Positions 44,569 to 54,307 of a stretch of 64,000 nucleotides of DNA are shown here, piece by piece. Below the pieces are notes generated by a model. It saw only the letters and a list, made by a program, of their open reading frames with translations. It was not told where the DNA came from and searched no databases. Location of the stretch: the NCBI RefSeq assembly GCF_001458175.1, contig NZ_CYPW01000006.1, positions 687,554 to 751,553 on the forward strand, written 5' to 3'. The position numbers were made by a program, and so were the translations under genes. Source of the DNA: Shimia marina. Lineage in GTDB: Bacteria; Pseudomonadota; Alphaproteobacteria; Rhodobacterales; Rhodobacteraceae. The first letter of the stretch is position 1, and each line of letters opens with the position of its first letter.

Positions 44569-47500
44569 ATGTTCCGCGTATTGACCGCTGTTTTGTGCAT
44601 TTTGACCGCGACGACCACCATTGCCGAAAACTATATTCCAGAGCGCCGCGTGGTGGTGAGCCCGGATGTGGATTTTTATGGATCGGATCTGCAGAATATT
44701 TTCGACACCACTTACGAAGCCTGCATTCAGACTTGCTTGAATGATCCAAACTGCACGGCTTTCACGTTCAATCGCAAATCCAATGCCTGTTTCCCAAAAT
44801 CGGCCATTTCACAGAAAGAGCCCTATGAGGGGGCGCTGTCTGCTGAGGTGTTCTCCGTTTCTGAGCAAGTTTTGCAGCTGGGCCGTGCGCGCAGCGCGGA
44901 GCTGATGTTTCTGCGGGAAAGTGATTTGAAGACGGCGCAGGAACTGGCGGAAAAAATTGGTCGCTACCACGCGGGCGGTGCTTGGGATGTCGAAGCCATG
45001 CTTGCATCTGCGCGGGATAGGCGCGCAGAAGGCAATACGCTGTCGGCCATGCGCTGGACTGGCGCCGCACTCAGCAAACAGGACCGCAGTGATCTATGGG
45101 CCGAATATGGCCGGATGAATGCGGCACTTGCCACATCGCAATCGGGCAACACCACAACCTACCAAACGCGCGCAGCTGGCGCGGCCATCAACGCCTATCT
45201 GCGTGCAGCCAGCAAAAGTGAGCAGGTGAATGCGCTTCTGCTATTGGCGGAGCAACTGGAGGAACAGGGGCGTGGCAAAGCTGTCCTGCGCAGCCTGCGT
45301 CTGGCCGATGGGGTGAAGAACCGAATTGATATTGCCGAAAAGCTTGAAACGGCAATCGCCAAATATGGCTTTCGCGTTTCGGATCATCAGGTGGAAAGTG
45401 ATCTGGAAAGCCCGCGATTCTGCGCAGAATTCAATGAGCCTCTGATCAAGGTTGGTCAGGATTACACGCCTTTTGTGAAACTACCCGATTCCCGCCTTGC
45501 CGTGCGCGTAGAAGAGCAGCGCATCTGCGTGGAAGGCCTTACACATGGTCAGGATATTGCAGTGATCTTCCGCAAGGGGCTTCCGGCGCAGAGTGGAGAG
45601 ACACTGTCCAAGGATACAGAATTGCGTGCTTATGTGCGGGATCGCAGCCCCAAGGTGGCTTTTGCCGGTCGCGCTTATGTTTTGCCACGTTCCGCAGATG
45701 CGGGACTTCCGATTGAGACGGTCAATACCGATGAGGTGACGCTGACCTTGCAGCGCGTGAACGACCGCAATCTTTTGCGGGCCATTCAGGACAGCTATTT
45801 TGGACAGCCGCTCAGCTATTGGCAGTTGGAAGATTTCAATCGTGATGTGGCTGAGACAATCTGGACAGGATCCGGTCAGGTAGAAAATCGCCTCAACCAG
45901 ACCATGACAACGCGTCTGCCTCTGGGAGATCTGGTGAAAGGCCAGCCCGCAGGCGTCTATGCGTTGACGGCAGATCTCATTGGCGCGGATAAATATGATG
46001 AGACGTCCGCTACGCAGTGGTTTCTGCTGTCTGATATCGGGATGACGTCTCTCAGTGGGACGGACGGATTACATGTGTTTGTGCGCCATCTTTTGGATGC
46101 CTCCGCCTTTGCGCAGTCCAAGGTGACGCTTCTGTCGCGCGCCAATCGGGTGCTTGGGGAAGTGACAACTGATGCGCAGGGCTATGGCGTATTTGACGCT
46201 GGGCTGACGCGGGGTACAGGGGCTGCGGCACCGGCTTTGCTTATGGTGAAGTCGGAGGATGACTTCTCTTTCCTCTCACTGACCGAGCCGGCATTTGATT
46301 TGTCTGACCGGGGCGTAGAGGGCCGCCCGGCGGCGCCGCCGATGGATGTCTTTGTCACAACGGATCGTGGGGCCTATCGCGCGGGAGAGACCATTCACGC
46401 GACGGCATTGGTGCGCGGTACTTTGGCTGAGGCGCTTCCGGGCGTCCCCCTTACGGCGATTCTGACGCGCCCTGACGGTGTGGAGTACAGCCGGATGGTT
46501 TCGCCGGATGGTGTGGCGGGTGGCCATGTTTTTGCAATACCCTTGGGCGCAACAGTGCCACGCGGGCGTTGGGCAGTTGATTTCAAATCCGATCTGGATG
46601 CACCCGCCCTGGCACAGGCCAAGGTGCTGGTCGAAGACTTTTTGCCAGAACGGATCGATTTCTCACTGAATGCGCCAAACGCCCCATTGGACGCGGTGGC
46701 CCCAACGCCGATTGCGCTGACTGCGCGCTATCTGTTTGGAGCGCCAGCCGCTGATCTGGCAATTGAAGGGCAGGTGAAGCTAAAAGCAAAATCCGAGATT
46801 GCCGCCCATCCGGGGTTTGTCTTTGGGCGGTATGACACGCCTTTCTTTGGTCAGACTGCGTATTTCGATGGCGCGGTGACGGATGCTGCCGGTGAAGCTG
46901 AGGTATCGGTGACCCTGCCGCAGCAGGAGGCCCAAGGCAAGCCGCTGGTGGCAGAGATCGCGGTGCGTGTCTTGGAAGGTGCGGGGCGTCCGGTAGAGCG
47001 CCGCTTAGAACATCCGGTGGCCGCGCAAACCCCATTGATCGGCATCAAACCGCTCTTTGAAGAAGACGTCATCACGGAAAACAGCACAGCCCAGTTTGAG
47101 ATTTTGCCGCTCAACGCAGATTTGGCACCGGCCAATATGGCTCTGCGCTGGGCCGTCAATCGGGTTGAAACACGCTATCAGTGGTATCAACTGAATGGCG
47201 GCTGGGAGTGGGAACCCACGACAACACGCCATACCGTTGCACAGGGGCGCATGACGGCAGAAGGGGTGCCGATTGCGGTGTCTGCCGATGTCACCTGGGG
47301 GCAGTATGAAATTGTAGTGGAGCAGGAAGGCGGCAGCTATGTCAGCAGTGCTCTCTCGTTCTCAGCAGGCTGGTATGCGCCTGCGGATACAACTGAAACG
47401 CCTGATACGCTTGAACTGTCCCTTGATGCACAGTCCTATCGGATTGGTGATACCGCGCAGCTGCGTCTGGTGCCGCGGTTTGCTGGCAAAGCTCTGATTT

Positions 47501-50004
47501 CGGTGATGTCCAACCGCTTGATTGCGATGAAAGCAGTGGACGTTCAGGAGGGCGAAAACCTGATAGATCTTCCTGTCACGGAAGAATGGGGCGCAGGGGC
47601 CTATGTGACCGCATCGGTGATCCGGCCTTCTGATGCGCAGCTGAGTCAGAACCCTGCGCGCGCATTGGGCCTGCGCTACGCAGCTGTGGATCCGGGGCAC
47701 AAACAGCTTGCGGTCGAGATTGGCACGCCTCTCACGGCAGAACCGCGTGGTCCTCTTGATGTCACAGTCAATGTGGCAGGTATTTCAGAGGGGGAAACAG
47801 CGTTCGTAACATTGGCAGCGGTCGATGTGGGCATTTTGAATCTGACCCGTTTTGAAAGCCCTGATCCTTCCGCGCATTATTTTGGACAGCGGCGTCTGGG
47901 GATGGAAATTCGCGATATTTACGGGCGTCTGATCAATGGGTTGCAAGGCAGCATGGGGCAGCTGCGCAGCGGCGGCGATGCCAATGCGGGGAGCGGTTTT
48001 GAGGCACCACCGCCAACCGAAGAACTGGTGGCCTATTTCACAGGCCCGGTTGAGGTTGGCGCAGGTGGCAAAGCGCAGGCGCAGTTTGATCTGCCCGAGT
48101 TCAATGGCACGGTGCGCTTGATGGCTGTGGCGTGGTCTGACACCGCAGTGGGACAGGCCGAAGCCGATGTTTTGGTGCGCGACCCTGTGGTTGTTACCGC
48201 CAGCCTGCCGCGCTTTCTCGCGCCCGGTGATGAAAGCCGCCTTCTGCTAGAATTTGTGCATGCTGAGGGTCCGGCCGGACGTATGGGGCTTGACGTGGTT
48301 GCTCAAGGCCTGTCGCTTGATACCTCTGCTGTCCCGTCAGGTTTAGACTTGGCAGCACTGGGAACTGCGCGGCTCTCCGTGCCAATGGTGGCTGAAAGTG
48401 TTGGCGATCATACCGTTCGCATTGCGCTGACGACGCCTGACGGAAAACAGTTGGTAAAATCGCTCACTGTGCCGGTGCGGGCCAATGACCCTGCGATCAG
48501 CACCACACGCCAATTGAGCCTCGCGCCGGGAGAAAGTCTGACTGTGGGATCTGATGTGCTTGCTGATTTGCGGGCGGGGACTGGGGAACTGATGGTGTCT
48601 TCCGGCGCTTTGGCCAGATTTGATGCGCCAGGACTTTTGCAGGCGTTGGATCGCTACCCCTATGGATGCACTGAGCAGATCACATCACAGGCCTTGCCGT
48701 TGTTGTATTTTGAAGAGGTGGCAGATGCGGTTGGGGTCGTGCCTCAGGACGGTTTGGATCAGCGCGTTTCAGAGGCCATCGCTTTGATTTTGACCCGGCA
48801 GTCGAGCAACGGAGCCTTTGGCCTCTGGCGTCCGGAGTCTGGGGATTTCTGGCTGGATGCCTATGTTGGTGATTTCCTGTCGCGTGCGAAATCACGGGGC
48901 CATGTGGTGCCGCCACAGGCCTTTCAGCAGGCGATGAACAATCTGCGCAACCGCATCAACTATGCGCCAGATTTTGAGCGCGGCGGCGAAGATATTGCCT
49001 ATGCGTTGTTGGTCCTTGCACGTGAAGGGGCCGCCGCCATGGGCGATCTGCGTTACTATGCGGATGTCAAAGCAGAGGCTTTTGCCACGCCTCTGGCGGC
49101 GGCGCAGCTGGGCGCGGCGCTGGCCATGTATGGGGATCAGACACGCGCCGACCATATGTTCCGTATTGCGGCTGACAAGATTGCGGCGCAGTCCACAAAG
49201 GCTGATGCGCCACCTCTCTGGCGTGCTGACTATGGTACAGCGCTGCGTGATGTGGCGGGCACCATGGCATTGGCGCTGGAAGCCAAAAGCGACGCCCTTG
49301 ATCTGGAAGGGTTGGCAGAGCAGGTGACCTCACCCGCGCGCGATCTCTCTACACAAGAGGCGGTCTGGTCGTTGCTGGCCGCGCAGGGACTGCTTTCAGA
49401 GACTGGTGAAACCGCGCTGAGCTTGAACGGCACTGCCCTTGAGAGTGCCCTTGTGGCCCGCTGGTCTGAAGGAGATCTCGCAGGTGATAAAGTGCTGCGA
49501 AATGAGGGAGATACGCCCAAGAGGGTTACGCTCACAACCTTTGGTGTGCCGACTTACTCTGTGGAACAGGGGGGATATGGATATGCCCTGACGCGGCAGT
49601 ATTTCACCATGGAAGGTGAGGAAGTCATCGCTGGCTCGGTGTCTACTGGTACGCGCCTTGTGGCGGTGCTCACCGTTCGGCCTTCCACACAGGTGGGTGC
49701 GCGTCTCATGATCAACGATCCGCTGCCTGCAGGCTTTGAGATCGACAATCCCAATCTCTTGTCCGGTGGAGACATTCGGGGGCTTGAATGGCTTGTGCCC
49801 GTCGCCGCAGAGCACAGCGAGTTCCGCGCGGATCGGTTTCTGGCGGCGGTGGACTGGCGTTCTGATAGGCCTTTCCAACTGGCCTATGTTGTGCGTGCAG
49901 TCAGCCCGGGGGAGTATCATCATCCGGCGGCCTCTGTCGAAGACATGTATCGCCCGCAATATAGGGCCAACACGGCGGCAGCGCGCCTTGTCGTGAGCGA
50001 GTGA
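44569..50004 (+). CDS. Bacterial alpha-2-macroglobulin with N-terminal PAN/Apple domain
   Basis: A very large (1811-residue) periplasmic alpha-2-macroglobulin, a protease trap thought to protect against host or competitor proteases. After a plain signal peptide (MFRVLTAVLCILTATTTIA) a PAN/Apple-like module (YEACIQTCLNDPNCTAFTFNRKSNACFPK) is seen within residues 30-100. Macroglobulin-type repeats follow, and the thioester motif CTEQ has Cys1367 in RYPYGCTEQITSQ. No lipobox cysteine is present, so it is not the lipoprotein form known from E. coli. The gene runs directly into pbpC (one base after its stop), the usual partner that repairs peptidoglycan after attack. Confidence 0.94.
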   Translation: MFRVLTAVLCILTATTTIAENYIPERRVVVSPDVDFYGSDLQNIFDTTYEACIQTCLNDPNCTAFTFNRKSNACFPKSAISQKEPYEGALSAEVFSVSEQVLQLGRARSAELMFLRESDLKTAQELAEKIGRYHAGGAWDVEAMLASARDRRAEGNTLSAMRWTGAALSKQDRSDLWAEYGRMNAALATSQSGNTTTYQTRAAGAAINAYLRAASKSEQVNALLLLAEQLEEQGRGKAVLRSLRLADGVKNRIDIAEKLETAIAKYGFRVSDHQVESDLESPRFCAEFNEPLIKVGQDYTPFVKLPDSRLAVRVEEQRICVEGLTHGQDIAVIFRKGLPAQSGETLSKDTELRAYVRDRSPKVAFAGRAYVLPRSADAGLPIETVNTDEVTLTLQRVNDRNLLRAIQDSYFGQPLSYWQLEDFNRDVAETIWTGSGQVENRLNQTMTTRLPLGDLVKGQPAGVYALTADLIGADKYDETSATQWFLLSDIGMTSLSGTDGLHVFVRHLLDASAFAQSKVTLLSRANRVLGEVTTDAQGYGVFDAGLTRGTGAAAPALLMVKSEDDFSFLSLTEPAFDLSDRGVEGRPAAPPMDVFVTTDRGAYRAGETIHATALVRGTLAEALPGVPLTAILTRPDGVEYSRMVSPDGVAGGHVFAIPLGATVPRGRWAVDFKSDLDAPALAQAKVLVEDFLPERIDFSLNAPNAPLDAVAPTPIALTARYLFGAPAADLAIEGQVKLKAKSEIAAHPGFVFGRYDTPFFGQTAYFDGAVTDAAGEAEVSVTLPQQEAQGKPLVAEIAVRVLEGAGRPVERRLEHPVAAQTPLIGIKPLFEEDVITENSTAQFEILPLNADLAPANMALRWAVNRVETRYQWYQLNGGWEWEPTTTRHTVAQGRMTAEGVPIAVSADVTWGQYEIVVEQEGGSYVSSALSFSAGWYAPADTTETPDTLELSLDAQSYRIGDTAQLRLVPRFAGKALISVMSNRLIAMKAVDVQEGENLIDLPVTEEWGAGAYVTASVIRPSDAQLSQNPARALGLRYAAVDPGHKQLAVEIGTPLTAEPRGPLDVTVNVAGISEGETAFVTLAAVDVGILNLTRFESPDPSAHYFGQRRLGMEIRDIYGRLINGLQGSMGQLRSGGDANAGSGFEAPPPTEELVAYFTGPVEVGAGGKAQAQFDLPEFNGTVRLMAVAWSDTAVGQAEADVLVRDPVVVTASLPRFLAPGDESRLLLEFVHAEGPAGRMGLDVVAQGLSLDTSAVPSGLDLAALGTARLSVPMVAESVGDHTVRIALTTPDGKQLVKSLTVPVRANDPAISTTRQLSLAPGESLTVGSDVLADLRAGTGELMVSSGALARFDAPGLLQALDRYPYGCTEQITSQALPLLYFEEVADAVGVVPQDGLDQRVSEAIALILTRQSSNGAFGLWRPESGDFWLDAYVGDFLSRAKSRGHVVPPQAFQQAMNNLRNRINYAPDFERGGEDIAYALLVLAREGAAAMGDLRYYADVKAEAFATPLAAAQLGAALAMYGDQTRADHMFRIAADKIAAQSTKADAPPLWRADYGTALRDVAGTMALALEAKSDALDLEGLAEQVTSPARDLSTQEAVWSLLAAQGLLSETGETALSLNGTALESALVARWSEGDLAGDKVLRNEGDTPKRVTLTTFGVPTYSVEQGGYGYALTRQYFTMEGEEVIAGSVSTGTRLVAVLTVRPSTQVGARLMINDPLPAGFEIDNPNLLSGGDIRGLEWLVPVAAEHSEFRADRFLAAVDWRSDRPFQLAYVVRAVSPGEYHHPAASVEDMYRPQYRANTAAARLVVSE

Positions 50005-50005
50005 C

Positions 50006-52048
50006 ATGCGGCTTTGGCTGGCGGTCCTGCTAGTTGGGGGGCTTTTGTTCTTTGCGGGTGCGCGCGACGCGCTGGACCGTTGGATCAACGCGACAGAGCT
50101 GCCGCCTCTGTTGGCAGAGACCTCCGTTGAAGTCCTGGACCGCAAAGGTGCGCTTTTGCGAGCCTATACTGTGGAGGATGGTCTCTGGCGTATGAGCGCT
50201 GCGGTGGACGACGTTGACCCGACCTATCTGGCCATGTTGGTTGCCTATGAAGATGCCCGGTTCTGGCAACATCAGGGTATTGATTTCAAAGCCTTTATGC
50301 GTGCCGCCTGGCAGGCGCTGACGCAGCAGCGTGTGGTGTCTGGGGGCTCTACCCTGACGATGCAGGTGGCGCGGCTTATTGAAGATTCCGGCACAGGGGC
50401 CTGGGCCGGAAAGCTGCGCCAAATTCGGGTGGCACTCGCGCTGGAGAAACGCCTCAGCAAAACAGAAATTCTACAGCTTTATCTGAGCCACGCACCCTTT
50501 GGCGGCAATCTTGAGGGCATCCGTGCCGCGACGCTGTCGTGGTTTGGCAAAGAACCACACCGGCTGACCCCAGCCGAAAGCGCACTTCTGGTGGCTTTGC
50601 CGCAGAGCCCCAATGCCCGCCGTCCTGATCGCCATCCAGAGGCAGCACAGGCAGCGCGCGATCGGGTGCTCTATGTTGCTGAAAAGAAGGGTGTTTTGAC
50701 AGAGGATGATGTGCAGGCCGCACAAGGCACGCCAATTGCACAGACACGGCGAGCCTTCCCCGTTTTTGCTCCGCATATGGCCGATAGGGCGCGCTATCAG
50801 GATCCATTGGCCCAGCGGCATCATCTGACATTGGATTTGACCCTGCAAAAATCGCTTGAGGCGCTTGCTGCACAGGCGGTGCGTGGGTTGGGGCGGCGTT
50901 TGTCGGTGGCCATGATTGTTGCGGATCATGAAAGCGGTGAAATTCTGGCATCTGTGGGCTCCGCCGGGTTTGGTGATGGCGACGGACGGCAAGGCTTTAT
51001 TGACATGACACAGGCCAAACGTTCGCCGGGGTCTACGCTTAAGCCTCTGGTATATGGACTTTCTTTTGATCAGGGGCTTGTGCATCCAGAGAGCCTGATT
51101 TCCGATCGGCCCGTGCATTTTGACCGCTATGCGCCGCAGAATTTTGATGGTCAATTTCGGGGTGATGTGCGTGTCAGGGAGGCATTGGCGCTGTCTTTGA
51201 ACATCCCGGTTGTGTTGCTGACCGATGAGATTGGGCCAGCCAATTTGATGGTGGCGATGCGGCGCGCGGGATTGCGGCCAGAAGTGCCGGGAGGCGCGGC
51301 TGGGCTGGCGGTGGCTTTGGGGGGCGTTGGGGTGTCTCTGGAAGAGCTTGTGTCGCTTTATGCGATGTTTCCACAAGGGGGGGAGGCATCTGAGATGACT
51401 TGGAAATACCCAAAAAAAATACATGAAAAGCAACGCATTATAAGCCGTTCGGCGGCGTGGCATTTGGGGGATATTCTGTCTGAGATTGCCCCGCCGGTGG
51501 GGGCGGTGCGCAGCGGGTTGGCCTATAAAACCGGAACCTCTTATGGCCATCGGGACACGTGGGCTCTGGGCTTTGATGGCAGGCATGTGGCGGGCGTGTG
51601 GATTGGTCGGCCTGATGGTACGCCTGTACCCGGTGCCTTTGGGGCTGAGGTGGCGGCACCGGTGCTGTTTGAGCTGTTTCAGCGCCTTAAGCCAGAGCTG
51701 GATCCACTGCCCCCTCCGCCGCCGGAAACGCTGATTGTCAGCCACGGGCAACTGCCTGAGCCACTTAAGAAATTTAAAGGCAGGCAAGCAGTGTTTGAGG
51801 CAGTCTCTGAGAGCCTTGAACTGGCCTTTCCGCCACAAGGCGCGCGGCTTTCACAGGGGGAAGAGGGCGTGGTGGTCAAGGTGCGCAATGCGGCCTTTCC
51901 GTTGACATTTCTGGCCAATGGGCAGCCGGTGCTCACCAATATGCGCCGTTCTGAAGTGCGCTTGCCGATGGATGGGAAGGGCCAGGCAACGGTGACGGTG
52001 ATTGACGCGACAGGGCGGTCGGATCAGGTCACTTTCTGGGTGGATTAA
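50006..52048 (+). CDS. pbpC: PbpC, class A penicillin-binding protein 1C
   Basis: A 680-residue bifunctional peptidoglycan synthase. The N-terminal membrane anchor (LWLAVLLVGGLLFFAGARDAL) leads into a GT51 glycosyltransferase (YEDARFWQHQGIDFKAFMRAAWQAL; catalytic Glu). The transpeptidase has the Ser-x-x-Lys motif as STLK (Ser343), the SxN motif in ALSLNIP and KTG at residue 508. A C-terminal BiPBP_C beta domain (FPPQGARLSQGEEGVVVKVRNAAFPLTFLANGQP) completes PbpC. It is coupled to the alpha-2-macroglobulin gene. Confidence 0.95.
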   Translation: MRLWLAVLLVGGLLFFAGARDALDRWINATELPPLLAETSVEVLDRKGALLRAYTVEDGLWRMSAAVDDVDPTYLAMLVAYEDARFWQHQGIDFKAFMRAAWQALTQQRVVSGGSTLTMQVARLIEDSGTGAWAGKLRQIRVALALEKRLSKTEILQLYLSHAPFGGNLEGIRAATLSWFGKEPHRLTPAESALLVALPQSPNARRPDRHPEAAQAARDRVLYVAEKKGVLTEDDVQAAQGTPIAQTRRAFPVFAPHMADRARYQDPLAQRHHLTLDLTLQKSLEALAAQAVRGLGRRLSVAMIVADHESGEILASVGSAGFGDGDGRQGFIDMTQAKRSPGSTLKPLVYGLSFDQGLVHPESLISDRPVHFDRYAPQNFDGQFRGDVRVREALALSLNIPVVLLTDEIGPANLMVAMRRAGLRPEVPGGAAGLAVALGGVGVSLEELVSLYAMFPQGGEASEMTWKYPKKIHEKQRIISRSAAWHLGDILSEIAPPVGAVRSGLAYKTGTSYGHRDTWALGFDGRHVAGVWIGRPDGTPVPGAFGAEVAAPVLFELFQRLKPELDPLPPPPPETLIVSHGQLPEPLKKFKGRQAVFEAVSESLELAFPPQGARLSQGEEGVVVKVRNAAFPLTFLANGQPVLTNMRRSEVRLPMDGKGQATVTVIDATGRSDQVTFWVD

Positions 52049-52057
52049 CCATTTTTT

Positions 52058-52101
52058 GGCACGTCGGTATTGCGTCTGTATCGCGTCCGTAATGCGGAGG
52101 T
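52058..52101 (+). repeat. Four-unit 11-bp tandem repeat after pbpC (array B)
   Basis: Units GGCACGTCGGT, ATTGCGTCTGT, ATCGCGTCCGT and AATGCGGAGGT, period 11. The consensus ATTGCGTCGGT and the number of units match array A at 34146-34189 read on its minus strand; the first units share CACGTCGGT. It starts ten bases after the pbpC stop. Confidence 0.8.
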
Positions 52102-52114
52102 GCCCAAAACACGC

Positions 52115-52140
52115 CGGCCAAAGGCGTTAACCTTTGGCCG
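52115..52140. terminator. Hairpin between convergent pbpC and thiolase genes
   Basis: A perfect 10-bp stem (52115-52124 with 52131-52140) with loop CGTTAA. There is no T-run on either side, so it may be a bidirectional RNA-stabilising or weak terminator element. Confidence 0.5.
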
Positions 52141-52162
52141 ATGCAGCTTTGCTTTGAAAGGT

Positions 52163-53338
52163 TTAGATACGTTCAATGGCGAGTGCGATGCCCTGACCGC
52201 CGCCGATGCACATGGTCGCCAGACCTTTGGAACCGCCAGTGCGCTCCAGTTCATACATCAGTTTCACGGTGATGATCGCGCCGGTTGCGCCAACCGGGTG
52301 GCCCAGAGAGATTGCGCCGCCGTTCGGGTTCACTTTGGCGGTGTCCAGACCAAGGCCCTTGTTCACGGCGATGGCTTGGGAGGCGAAGGCTTCGTTGCTT
52401 TCGATCACGTCAAAGTCGGCCACGGAGAGACCGGTTTTTGTCAGCAGGTTTTCCACAGCCGGGATCGGGCCAATACCCATCACCTCTGGGCGCACACCGG
52501 CGTGGGCATAGCCAAGCACGCGGAATTTTGGTGTCAGCCCAGCGGCCTCTGCGGCCTCTGCGCGGGCCAGCACGATGGCGGCGGCACCGTCGTTCAGGCC
52601 AGAAGCGTTGCCTGCGGTCACACGGCCATCTTTCTTGAAGACCGGACGCAACCTGCCCAGAGACTCCATGGTGGAGGCGGTTGGGTGTTCATCACGGACA
52701 AATGGCACCATGTCACGCTTCACTTTGACGTCGACCGGGGTGATCTGTTCGTCAAAATAGCCGGCTTCGATTGCCGCTGCGGCGCGTTCCTGGCTGGCGA
52801 GGGCGAAAGCGTCCATGTCTTCGCGGGTCACGTCGTGCTCATCGGCAACGTTTTCTGCGGTCACACCCATGTGGCCGGTGCCAAACGGGCAGTTCAGCGC
52901 ACCCAGCATCATGTCCAGCGTTTTCACGTCGCCCATCTTCTGGCCCCAGCGCTGCTGTTGCAGGATGTAGGGAGAGCGGGACATGTTTTCTGCACCACCG
53001 GCGAGGGCAAAATCTGCATCGCCCAGCATCAGGGACTGGGTGGCGGACACGATGGCCTGAAGGCCGGAGCCGCAGAGGCGGTTCACGTTCATCGCTGGGG
53101 TGGTGTTGGGCACGCCAGCCTCCACAGAGGCCACGCGGGAGAGATACATGTCGCGTGGCTCGGTGTTGATGACGTGGCCAAAGGCCACATGGCCGATCTG
53201 GTCGCCCTGTACGCCTGCGCGTTCGATGGCGGCTTTGGACACAGCGGTCGCCAGCTCAATTGGGGGGGTGTTGGCGAGCGATCCGCCAAAAGTACCAACG
53301 GCGGTGCGGGCGCCGCCCAGAATTACGATGTCGGACAT
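52163..53338 (-). CDS. Acetyl-CoA acetyltransferase / beta-ketothiolase
   Basis: A 391-residue thiolase that condenses or cleaves acyl-CoA with acetyl-CoA. The acylated Cys89 is in NVNRLCGSGLQA; the catalytic His is in GGAISLGHPVGATGA and the second catalytic Cys in MCIGGGQGIALA. The family (PhaA/BktB-like) covers ketone-body, polyhydroxybutyrate and beta-oxidation roles, and no pha genes are nearby to choose between them. It is divergent from the XRE-cupin regulator, whose start is 160 bases away. Confidence 0.93.
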   Translation of the reverse strand: MSDIVILGGARTAVGTFGGSLANTPPIELATAVSKAAIERAGVQGDQIGHVAFGHVINTEPRDMYLSRVASVEAGVPNTTPAMNVNRLCGSGLQAIVSATQSLMLGDADFALAGGAENMSRSPYILQQQRWGQKMGDVKTLDMMLGALNCPFGTGHMGVTAENVADEHDVTREDMDAFALASQERAAAAIEAGYFDEQITPVDVKVKRDMVPFVRDEHPTASTMESLGRLRPVFKKDGRVTAGNASGLNDGAAAIVLARAEAAEAAGLTPKFRVLGYAHAGVRPEVMGIGPIPAVENLLTKTGLSVADFDVIESNEAFASQAIAVNKGLGLDTAKVNPNGGAISLGHPVGATGAIITVKLMYELERTGGSKGLATMCIGGGQGIALAIERI

Positions 53339-53497
53339 GGGTCCTCTCCTCTCAGTCGCATTTGTCGCGCACTATGCAGAGGGGCCCGGATGAAGTCAGC
53401 AGGAACGGCGCGTCACGGTCTGTTGACCCGTAGTCCTACGGAAGGTCGGCGCAGGGTGTTGATTGACAAGGGGACGGGCTTGGCGGCATCAGAGGGT

Positions 53498-54055
53498 ATG
53501 GACACTGACTTGCCGATTTTGGATCTCCTGCCTGCGCGTCTGCGCGAAGCCCGCCGCGCACAGGGGCTGTCGCTGGATGCGGTGGCAAAACTTTCGGGCG
53601 TGAGCCGGTCGATGGTGAGCCAGATTGAACGGGGCGAAAGCAGCCCGACCATAGCGACGCTGTGGAACCTGACGCGGGCTTTGCAGGTGGATTTTGCCGG
53701 GCTGTTGGATGCGGATGCCGCAGACAAGGTTGAGGTGCTGCGCGCCAGTGATGTGCCGCGTTTTGACAATATGGGCCACCTGTGCCTGATCCATATTCTG
53801 TCCCCACCCGAAGATGTGGGCGGGCATGAAGTCTATGACATCCGGTTTGAGGCGGGTGGGCACCTGAAAAGCGCGCCGCACAAACGCGGCGCAACTGAGC
53901 AGCTCACGGTGCTGGAAGGGGCTGTGCGGGTGAGCAGCGGCGCGGCGGCGCAGGATTTGGCGACGGGGGACACGGCGCGTTATGCGGCGGATGTGGTGCA
54001 CAGTATTGAAGCCACCCAGCCTGCGCGGGTGTTTTTGATTGTGAAGAATGGGTGA
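53498..54055 (+). CDS. XRE-cupin transcriptional regulator
   Basis: A 185-residue regulator with a helix-turn-helix of XRE type (LREARRAQGLSLDAVAKLSGVSRSMVSQIERGESSPTIATLWNL) at about 12-60 and a C-terminal cupin sensor domain (GHEVYDIRFEAGG...EQLTVLEGAVRVSSG...DTARYAADVVHSIE). Regulators of this build often respond to amino acids or their derivatives and control neighbouring catabolic genes. It stands between the divergent thiolase and the kbl-tdh operon (252 bases downstream). The start is uncertain: 53498 gives the usual N-terminus but a poor ribosome-binding site, while an ATG at 53390 with GAGGGG would add 36 residues. A small hairpin (54057-54072) follows the stop. Confidence 0.85.
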   Translation: MDTDLPILDLLPARLREARRAQGLSLDAVAKLSGVSRSMVSQIERGESSPTIATLWNLTRALQVDFAGLLDADAADKVEVLRASDVPRFDNMGHLCLIHILSPPEDVGGHEVYDIRFEAGGHLKSAPHKRGATEQLTVLEGAVRVSSGAAAQDLATGDTARYAADVVHSIEATQPARVFLIVKNG

Positions 54056-54307
54056 GGCCCTTTGCGAAGGGCTGCGGCTACTTGGGTAGACGCTTTTGCG
54101 ACAGGTCAGTTTGCGATGTGAAGGATGCTGTCGAGACCTTGCTGCTCGGGGGGCCCCCAAGTGCGCCTCCCAGAGACAGCCCTTTCTGACGGTTGGATAG
54201 AAATGTTTTCTGAAATCACGGATTTTTGTCCGCTATAGTGAAATCCCCCCTTCGCGGAGGGAAATCCGTTATGATAGAGCTGCGTCCATCATTATGGAGA
54301 ATCTCTC

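Noticed and set aside
52070-53497. Upstream part of the plus-strand frame leading into the XRE regulator
   Set aside because: It is antisense to a complete thiolase; the regulator's own domain begins only after 53498.
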